NCBI RefSeq assembly: GCF_015832195.1 | Contig: NC_052028.1 | Coordinates: forward strand, 3,267,501-3,331,500 | Length of the DNA: 64,000 nt | Direction: 5' to 3' | Origin: Motacilla alba alba | Lineage: Eukaryota > Chordata > Aves > Passeriformes > Motacillidae | Shown: piece after piece, positions 57,001-64,000 of the stretch | Numbering within the stretch: the stretch's first letter is position 1 | How the letters are laid out: the number at the start of each line of letters is the position of its first letter | Program-made: the position numbers and the translations under genes | Notes under the pieces: generated by a model | Databases searched by the model: none | Told to the model about the DNA's origin: nothing | Seen by the model: the letters and a program-made list of their open reading frames with translations, nothing else

Positions 57001-60000
57001 AGGGACTGCTGGCATCCCACGCTCACCAGGGGCCCGGACTGCTTGTGGCCATGCACAGGTGAGGGTTGAGAAGGGCTCATTTTTGGGTAACTGCCAGCTT
57101 TTCCAGCCCTGGCACCAGGGAAGGGCAGAGCCCTGGGAATGCCCAAGCTCTGTGTGGAGCTTATCAGACCCCTGGCAGCATCCCAGAGCCAAAGGGCAGG
57201 ACCCAGCCCTGTGGCAAGAGCTGGCATCACTCCTGTGCCAGTCAAGGCCACACTGGAGGGACCTTCGTGCCCCAGGGAGCAGTGACTGGCACGGAAAGCC
57301 CAGCTGTGATGGGAGCAGGGAGGGGTTGGAGGGTGATCCCGATCCCACCATGCTGCTGCAGAGCACAGGAGGTGCTCTGTGGGCAGCTAAGGCTTCCCAC
57401 ATCTGGGGAGTCCTGGAAAGAGGTGAGAACGCCTGGGATCCAAAGTTCCCCAGTCCCTGGTCACCCTCTGGATGAGGGGACTGCATGGCAGCACAGGGCA
57501 AGATGTGCTCATGGCACAGCAGGGTCTGGGCAGCAGCAGAAAGGGAATGGGACCCTCATCCCAGGACATCCTGCCCTGCTCCTGCCCTACCTGGACCAGG
57601 CTGACCATCTGCAGGCTCTGTGTGTCATCCCCCAAGGCCTCCAGCTCTTGGAAGACGGTGTCGATCACCTGTGGACACGCTGGGAGCTGTGGGTTCCCAG
57701 ACCCATGGCTGGATCTCAGCCCCATCCCGGTGGGATCGGGGGCTGCTGGGTGACCCAGGAGCCCAGCACTGCACAGTCGTGCTGTCCCCTCTCCCTGCCA
57801 GCTGTCCCCTGTGCCCTCACCTGCCAGATGACGCTCTGGAAGGGCAGCTGTGTCCCAGGGCCATGGGGGTCCCACAGCAGCAGGGACACGCTGTAGCCAA
57901 GGGGAACCAGGGCCAGCTGGGGCCTTGCCAACTCCAGGACCTTCTCCTGGCAGGAGAGACATATCCAGCAGGGCACAGCATGGCACAGCCATGGCAGCCA
58001 CAGCAGGGCACAGCATGGCACAGCAGGGCACAGCATGGCACAGCCAGCGTGGCACAGCCATGGCAGCCACAGCATGGCACAGCCATGGCACAGCAGGGCA
58101 CAGCATGGCACAGCCAGCATGGCACAGCATGGCACAGCCAGCATGGCACAGCCAGCATGGCACAGCATGGCACAGCCATGGCAGCCACAGCATGGTACAG
58201 CATGGCACAGCATGGCACAGCCAGCATGGCACAGCATGGCACAGCCAGCATGGCACAGCCAGCATGGCACAGCATGGCACAGCCAGCAGGGCACAGCATG
58301 GCACAGCCATGGCAGCCACAGCAGGGCACAGCATGGCACAGCATGGCACAGCATGGCACAGCCAGCATGGCACAGCCAGCATGGCACAGCCATGGCACAG
58401 CCAGCATGGCACAGCCAGCATGGCACAGCCATGGCACAGCCATGGCACAGCCAGCATGGCACAGCCAGCATGGCACAGCCAGCATGACACAGCACGGCAC
58501 AGCTAGCATGGCACAGCACGGCACAGCCAGCATGGCACAGCCATGGCACAGCATGACACAGCACGGCACAGCTAGCATGACACAGCCATGGCACAGCCAG
58601 CATGGCACAGCCAGCATGGCACAGCATGGCACAGCATGGCACAGCTAGCATGGCACAGCCATGGCACAGCCAGCATGGTACAGCATGGCACAGCATGGCA
58701 CAGCCATGGCACGGCCAGCATGGTGCAGAGAGCCCTGGCCCATGTGGCTCCCCAGCCTTGGGATTGGGGTACAGGGAAGGACCTGGGTCTCTGGGTACCT
58801 GTCCTGCCTCCAAGTGAAAAACCCCATCGACTGTCAGGGAGCTCTCCTGGTGCAAGGAGGGGGAAAATGTTCAGCCGTCCCCTATCCCAGCATGACCAGG
58901 GCAGGGCAAAGGAGGGACTGGGCACGCTGGGAGGAGGTGGCAGGGGTGGCACAGAGGGCCTGGCATGGGCAGGGGTGAGGAGAGATCCCCTTCCCTCCCT
59001 TCCCCTGCTCTCTGGGAAGCCCCAGGAGTCCCTACACGGGAGGGGCCCATAGGGGGGGTAGGGTGGGGTCAGCTCAAGAGCTCAGCTCCCACCAGGTGTG
59101 TGTCCCAGGTGTGGCAGGGGGTGGCACAGAGCCCTGCTCCCTCCTGGTTTCCCAGGGATGCTCGTGCCCTGGCTGTCCCTGCCCTGCATCTCTCACCTGA
59201 GGCTCCTTCCCAGCCAGGAGGAGCTGTAGGGGGTCCTTGCTGCCATCCACCCAGCTTTCTCCTGGCCCTGCAAACACCAAGTGTGGGATGGTGTGGGGGG
59301 TCACACCCCCCTCCCAGCCCTGTCCTGCCCCCCTGCAGCCTGGAGCCACATCCCAGGGCTTCACCTCATTCCTGAGCCCTCCTGGTACAACTCAGAGCCA
59401 CCAGGACAGGGAGGACACGCCGTCCCCGTCAGCACTGCCCCCACCAGCTTGGTCCCAGTGCCACCACAGCTGTGGCTGCCAGCCTGTCCCCTTGTTCCCG
59501 GTGTTCAGGGGAGGGCTCTGGGGTGCCCTGAGCTCTACCTGCTGCCTGGTGGAGTCCCAGGGCTGCTTGCACGCTGACACCCTGCTCAGCCTGCAGGCGT
59601 AGAGGGGAAGGAGACACACATTCAGCAGCAGCAGCAGCAGCTGGAGGAGACCCCAGGGAGCTGGGCAGCCCCTGACAGACCCCTGCAAGCCAAGCTGGGC
59701 CGTCCCCCAGCACAGCACTCACCTGGTCCATGGGCAGTGCGGCTGCAGCGCCCCTGAGCTGCTGTTTGGCCGGGGCAGGGATGGGGTTACCTGGGGGATC
59801 CGGTTCTCCTGCATTATTGATGGCTGTGGGCAGAGCCAGAGGCAGCCTGGAGGCACCCTGCTCCAGGGGCACCCTGCTCCAGGGGCACCCTGCTCCAGGG
59901 GCCGAGCCCTGCTGGCCAAGGAATCAGTGGGCCACAGGTGGCAGCTGGTACCGGGCCACTCACACCACTGGGGTGCTCCCAGCTCCAAGAGGGACATCTC

Positions 60001-60006
60001 AGCCAT
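54015..60006 (-). CDS. Divergent kinesin-like (pseudokinesin) coiled-coil protein
   Basis: Exons on the minus strand: 59964-60006, 59723-59823, 59539-59590, 59197-59267, 58799-58846, 57821-57946, 57591-57668, 56880-56962, 56558-56701, 56344-56457, 55980-56080, 55557-55774, 55261-55344, 55000-55159, 54795-54913, 54552-54701, 54272-54424 and 54015-54188. All are GT-AG, phases agree, and they give 672 residues. Kinesin landmarks appear in order: SLTVDGVF (FxFDxVF), LGYSVSLLLW before the P-loop, WDLLHPDG (DLL), LVVEEATEVAV (VEGLTEV), FTLTVE, PWIVERLLEGNSLTFLLLCVS, and REEILGALGLAERVKGL (ETLSTLRFA). The nucleotide motifs are lost: GQTGSGKT is DPHGPGTQ (131-138), NxxSSRSH is absent and DLAGSE is SPGASR. 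Coiled coil follows to the C terminus. I do not recognise the gene. It is unlikely to be an active motor. The start at 60006 has a strong context but could have leader exons. Confidence 0.78.
56124..56242 (-). CDS. Possible extra exon of the kinesin-like gene (alpha-4 region)
   Basis: Between the FTLTVE and PWIVERLL exons, an acceptor CCCCAG at 56243-56248 and a good donor GTAAGA at 56123-56118 bound 119 bases. The frame reads AKGVSLLLGDMGL, similar to the kinesin alpha-4 motif NxSLxALGxVI. It would join in frame only if the preceding exon extends to a weak donor (TAC|GTGCAG, exon end 56340), giving 713 residues in all. Without it the motor domain lacks alpha-4. Which form is real cannot be decided here. 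Confidence 0.4.
57962..58728. repeat. Minisatellite of ATGGCACAGC and ATGGCACAGCCAGC units
   Basis: About 760 bases built from 10-base (atggcacagc) and 14-base (atggcacagccagc, atggcagccacagc) units, in the intron between exons 5 and 6 of the kinesin-like gene. Because no unit contains a stop in several frames, it creates open frames of 340 to 380 codons on both strands (MAQHGTAS or LCHAGCAM repeats). These are artefacts. Copies are highly uniform, so the array is young or homogenised. Confidence 0.97.
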
Positions 60007-61254
60007 GGCTGGGAGATGAGGGACCTTGGGCTGCCACACAGGGTGTCACAAGTGACCACAAACCACAGAATCACTGGGGATCGGCCACAGCGAGAGAGCA
60101 GAGAAGGAGAGGCCGGTGCTGAGGATCCCCACTGCCTGTGGAGGTGCAGAGGGTGGGCACCAGGAGAGAGGGCCCAGGGCAGCCCCTGCCCTGCTGTGGG
60201 CAGGACCAGGAGGAGCAGACGCACACGAGTCCTTCTGCCTGCCTGTTCCCTGTGCAGAGCGAGACCAAAACTCCCTCACCTGTGCCTCAGGTGTGAGCCT
60301 GATGCCGGCTGGACACAGATGGAGCGGCACCGGGGGCTCCATCAGGAGCAGGGAGCTCACGTGGCAGGGACAATGGGGGCGTGCTGGGGCTTGGGGAGTT
60401 GCGGGAGGCCAGAAGGAAAACCCCTTGGCAGGGTAGAGCTCTGGGACAGAGCAGGGCACGGGGCTTTGAGGGGTTCCCCAGCCCTTGGCTGGGCAAAGCC
60501 ACAGTGGGATAAAGCTGGGGGAAAGCCCTGCTCCACAGGGGAGCCCAGACTGGGGACTCCAGGAGCACTTGGGGGTCCCGTGAGCCTTCCCAGGGAGCCC
60601 CTGTGGGGCAGCACTGGTGGGAAGGGTCACACACCCCCTTCCTGCCCTGTGGCAGGGCCTGGCCCTGACCAGGCAGATGGACCCGTGTGCGTGCTCCCAA
60701 GGCATAGCAAAGCCTAGGATTCAGCAGACAGGGATTGATTTCTCCTTCCTCATCCATCAGCAGCAGCTGCTGCTCCCTGTTCCATGTCCAGCCAGGCCAG
60801 GACTGCCAAGGGGCAGGGGCACCCTGTTGTGCACCTTGGCTAGCACCAGCAGAGCCCTCACCAACACCCTGAGCCACCAGCCCCCCTCCCACAGCCCAGG
60901 GCACTGCCCATCCTCCCTCGGGCTGGGGGCACAGCCCCAGAGCCCCTCCACCCGGGCAGGGCACACCCTGCACATGAGCACACCCCGAGTCCCTCCCGAG
61001 CCACGCCTGGACCCCACACCCTGTTCAGCAGCTGCCCAGCTCCAGCCTTGGGCCTTCCCCCACCCGCAGCCAGCCCAGGCTGTGTTTGCCTGCAGGTCAT
61101 GTGTGCCTGAGCCCAAACAGACCCAGGGAGGGACACAGGGAACACCCAGGCTCAGCCTTTAATGCAGAGGCAGGACAGGCCCTGGGGAGGAAGAGCAGGG
61201 CTTGGCCAGGGGAGCACTGCCTGCCACCAGCCCCTTCTTCTCACCAGGACACAG
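60007..61254. other. Upstream region of the kinesin-like gene
   Basis: No further exon, CpG island or repeat was recognised between the first coding exon of the kinesin-like gene and the next CR1. The promoter of that gene must lie here but shows no distinctive motif that I could identify. Confidence 0.4.
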
Positions 61255-61494
61255 AGTGACAGGACAGGGGGGAATGGCTTGACACTGCCAGAGCCAATAG
61301 ACTGGGTATTGGGAGGGAATTTCTCCCTGGGAGGGTGGGCAGGTCCTGGCACAGGGTGCCCAGAGCAGCTATGGCTGCCCCTGGACCCCTGGAAGTGTCC
61401 AAGGGCAGGCTGGATGGGGCTTGGAGCAAGCTGGGATGGTGGGATGAGCTTTAAGGAACCTTTCAACTGAAACTGCCCTGTGATTCTATGATTC
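61255..61494 (+). mobile_element. CR1 LINE 3' end with terminal octamer
   Basis: Forward CR1: 'gaatggcttgacactgccag', 'gactgggtattgggagggaatttctccct', 'gcccagagcagctatggctgcccctgg', 'aggctggatggggcttggag', ending in 'tgtgattctatgattct', the octamer run. Confidence 0.92.
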
Positions 61495-62693
61495 TCCCCC
61501 AGCCCCGTTTTCCCAAGCTCGTCCCTTCCCCACCCACCCCTTTCCTTTGAATATTCCCCAGTCCTGCATCCCATAATCCATTTTCTATGGAGAGATTCCA
61601 TAGAATCTCTCCATGAGAGAGATGAAAGATTCTCTGAGTAATCTGGAACAAACTAATTTTCTTTTTATCACTTAAAACTTTTTATCACTTGAACTTTTTC
61701 AAGGTCCCACTTGGACTCATCTGTCAGTGCCTCAGGTCGAGGTGTAAGGAGCTGCTCCAGCTCATTAGCATTTGTGTGCAGGGTGTTTAATTTAGAATTT
61801 TCCTCTTTTTCATGGGGTTTTGGCTTTTCTCTTAAAGAGCAGCCAAGCAGCATCCTGCCATACCTGACACCCTGGCCCAGCCAGAGCCCCGGCTGAGGAG
61901 AGGGAGGATCAGCACAGGAGCCATGGAGGCTCCAAGGATGCCTGGACTGGAGGGGCTCTGGCAGGGACCAGCAGAGCCCAGCAAGGCTGGGGACATCTGA
62001 GTGCTGCCAGCGGGATCTGCTGGAGCTGAGCTCCTCTTGCCCAGGGCAGGTGGCATGGCAGGGACAGCGGGGCTCGGGGAGCTGGAGCTGGCCACAGGGA
62101 CATCCCCGGTGGGACGGTGTGGCTGAGGGTCAGAGCATGGCACGGAGGCGAGGGGTGCCCCAGGGCCTGGCTGGGCACAGGCATGTGGTAATCACAAACC
62201 TCTGAGCAGAGAGACGCAGCTCGCTCAGGATTTCCCTGGGAAGCTGTGAGCAAGCTCAGAGAACAGAACGAGAAACAATTCTTATCTCCACTCGCTGCGC
62301 CTGTTGTTGTGCACATGTGGAATGTGTTATGCAGATTGTTTACCAAAGGATGACTCCTTAATTGGCCACTGGTGATTGGTTTGGATTGATTGATTAGGTC
62401 AGAGCTGTATGGGGCTGCCTGCAAGGGCGATGGTTTTTTTCTGGTTAGTAGAGTATAATATAACAGAATGAAGTGATTGATCAGCCTTCTGCAATCATGG
62501 AGTCAATGCTCATTATTGCCCATTATTCAGGAGCTCTCTGCTACGATGCAGGCACAGCAGGAAACCCTGTGGCCAGCCCTGCCCCACCGGGGAGCCCCTC
62601 TGGGGACAGCAAGAGCCCCTCAGCAGAACGGGGGGCTGTGGGCCTGCCCGGGAGCCCCGCGGGGCAGCACTGCTGGGAAGGGTCCCGGTGCCC
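61495..62693 (-). other. CD14: Downstream region of CD14
   Basis: The first part to the left of the CD14 stop is probably its 3' UTR. No canonical AATAAA on the minus strand was found close to the stop, so I did not set an end. No other gene was recognised. Confidence 0.4.
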
Positions 62694-64000
62694 TCAGGGT
62701 CTGTGGCAGGACCTGCTCCTGGCCAGACACACGGCCCCAGCCACGCCCAGCAGGGCCTGGGCCACGCAGAGCGGGGCCACCACGGCGGCAGGGTCACAGC
62801 GCAGCACCGACACGGGCACCTGTGCCACCTGCCAGCCCTGGTACTGCGCTGGGGAGTGGCACCTGTAGTCCCCGGGCCAGCCCTGCCCCAGGTGCCCCGT
62901 GGCCGCCAGCGCCTGCAGCCCCCCGGCCCCAGAGCAGGAGCAGCTGAAGGGGTTGCCAGCCACAGCCACGTCCTGCAGGCGCCCCAGGAGCTTCACCTCA
63001 TCCCTGGGCAGCTCTGAAATGGAATTGTTGTCCAGGTGGAGGGTGTCCAGCATGGGGCAATTCCTGATGGAGGGGACGGCCCGCAGCAGGTTTTGATTCA
63101 GGAAGAGCTTCTTCATGGAGCTGAGGGAGATGTCTACAGCGTGGAGGTGGTTGTGGCTCATGTCCAGCACCTCGAGGCGGGGAGGCAGCGGTGCTGGCAC
63201 TTCATCCAAGCCGGTGTTGGACAGGTTGAAGTGCTGGAGGGATGATGGCCACTGGCAGGAGGAGGATGGGTCTGCCATGAGCTCGTTGTGGCTGAGATCC
63301 AGGTGCCGGAGCCGCAGCAGCAGCCCCACGCCCTCACACACGCTGTGGTAGGAGCTCAGGTTGTTGTGGCGCAGACTCAGCTGCTGGAGCTGAGGGAAGG
63401 CTCCCTGGCAGAAGGCGGGGGCCAGGCTCCCGTCCCCGAGGCTGTTGTGGGCCAGGTTCAGGGAATGCAGGGCTGCGAACAGCCTCCCGATGGCACAGGG
63501 CAGGCTGGTGACGCGGGAGCCGGTGACAGCCAGCTCCTTCAGGGTCCCCAGCCACGTGCTCAGGCTGGAGAAGGCCTGCTCGTGGCCCGTCAGCGGGGCA
63601 CAGGTCACGTTGTGGAAGCTCAGGGACAGGATGGGCAAGTTCTGCCCGTCCATGTCACTCCAGTCGCCTGTGCCCTGGAAAACGCAGCTCTCAAAGGCCA
63701 GCTCCCGCACGTGGGTGTAGGAGAAGAACCTCAGCACACGGGCGAGGAGCACCTCAGGCACCAAGACATTTCCAATGATTATTTTCTGGATGAGAAGGGA
63801 GCCCAGAGTGTCAATGACGGAGTCGTCCAGGTCCCTGATGGGGAAGTCTGCGTATTTCTCCAGATCTCCACCCCAAAACTCCACCACAGTAGCTGGGAGG
63901 CACTGGATGATGCTGGCGGCCGTCTCCTCGGACAGGTTGTAGCACTCACAGAACTCCTGCGTGCGGTTGAAGAAACACCTGTTCCTTCTGCCCTCTGCAG
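62694..64000 (-). CDS. CD14: CD14, LPS co-receptor (5' end outside window)
   Basis: One long exon of 434 codons, open to the window edge. The signal peptide and the true start lie beyond 64000. The N-terminal part has CFFNRTQEFCECYNLSEE, typical of CD14, then leucine-rich repeats (for example LHSLNLAHNSLGDGSL, LQQLSLRHNNLSSY, LRHLDLSHNEL, LEVLDMSHNHLHAVD, LDTLHLDNNSISELP), and a cysteine-rich cap (NPFSCSCSGAGG). The last residues hold a hydrophobic stretch (VVAPLCVAQALLGVAGAVCLA) and a short basic tail RSRSCHRP, so the protein is probably membrane-spanning, as reported for chicken, rather than GPI-anchored as in mammals. CD14 binds LPS and hands it to TLR4/MD-2. In human it also neighbours SLC35A4, on the opposite strand. 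Confidence 0.95.
   Translation of the reverse strand, partial: AEGRRNRCFFNRTQEFCECYNLSEETAASIIQCLPATVVEFWGGDLEKYADFPIRDLDDSVIDTLGSLLIQKIIIGNVLVPEVLLARVLRFFSYTHVRELAFESCVFQGTGDWSDMDGQNLPILSLSFHNVTCAPLTGHEQAFSSLSTWLGTLKELAVTGSRVTSLPCAIGRLFAALHSLNLAHNSLGDGSLAPAFCQGAFPQLQQLSLRHNNLSSYHSVCEGVGLLLRLRHLDLSHNELMADPSSSCQWPSSLQHFNLSNTGLDEVPAPLPPRLEVLDMSHNHLHAVDISLSSMKKLFLNQNLLRAVPSIRNCPMLDTLHLDNNSISELPRDEVKLLGRLQDVAVAGNPFSCSCSGAGGLQALAATGHLGQGWPGDYRCHSPAQYQGWQVAQVPVSVLRCDPAAVVAPLCVAQALLGVAGAVCLARSRSCHRP

Noticed and set aside
57387..58855. Open frames of 342, 367 and 379 codons with MAQHGTAS or LCHAGCAM repeats
   Set aside because: They are translations of the ATGGCACAGC minisatellite, occur in several frames at once, and lie in an intron of the kinesin-like gene.
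53650..60006. Identity of the minus-strand gene as TMCO6, CCDC78 or APBB3
   Set aside because: TMCO6 is expected near CD14 but has armadillo-like repeats that are not seen. The N-terminal and C-terminal sequences do not resemble CCDC78 as I recall it. APBB3 has WW and PTB domains, also absent. The kinesin landmarks fit better.

Overview
The window reads as the nuclear genome of a bird. The protein-coding exons are avian in type: a CD14 that ends in a membrane-spanning segment and a chicken-like STING1. The dispersed repeats are overwhelmingly CR1 LINE fragments, in both orientations, several ending in the CR1 3' octamer ATTCTATG. There is no bacterial, phage or organellar signal. I cannot name the species. 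No tRNA, rRNA or CRISPR was seen.

Layout, left to right. (1) 1-5.1 kb: intergenic, with one CR1 copy. (2) 5.1-31.3 kb: UBE2D2 on the minus strand, seven coding exons over 24 kb, long introns carrying CR1 copies, and a CpG-island promoter at 30.1-31.3 kb followed by a GC-rich minisatellite. (3) 31.7-38.3 kb: gene-free and dense in CR1. (4) 38.3-44.9 kb: STING1 on the plus strand, six coding exons, with an ISRE-like element just upstream of its likely first exon. (5) 44.9-50.4 kb: gene-free, with CR1, two microsatellites and an LTR-like insertion inside a CR1. (6) 50.4-53.7 kb: SLC35A4 on the plus strand, a dicistronic locus that encodes the 103-residue SLC35A4 microprotein in its leader and the transporter downstream. 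(7) 53.8-60.0 kb: a minus-strand gene of about 18 exons, which I assembled by hand, for a divergent kinesin-like protein whose nucleotide-binding motifs are all degraded, followed by coiled coil. I cannot match it to a named gene. (8) 62.7-64.0 kb: CD14 on the minus strand, 5' end outside the window.

UBE2D2 (E2 ubiquitin-conjugating enzyme), STING1 (cyclic-dinucleotide sensor) and CD14 (LPS co-receptor) have roles in signalling and innate immunity, but nothing here shows co-regulation. The same genes lie on human 5q31, in two blocks about 1 Mb apart. The order and orientations here fit a single inversion relative to the human order as I remember it.

The most interesting item is the pseudokinesin-like gene between SLC35A4 and CD14. 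Also notable are the structured hairpin array in the SLC35A4 3' region, the repeated E-box/CCAAT promoter of SLC35A4, and the ISRE at STING1. Exon coordinates come from reading splice sites and phases by eye. Each coding total closes in frame.
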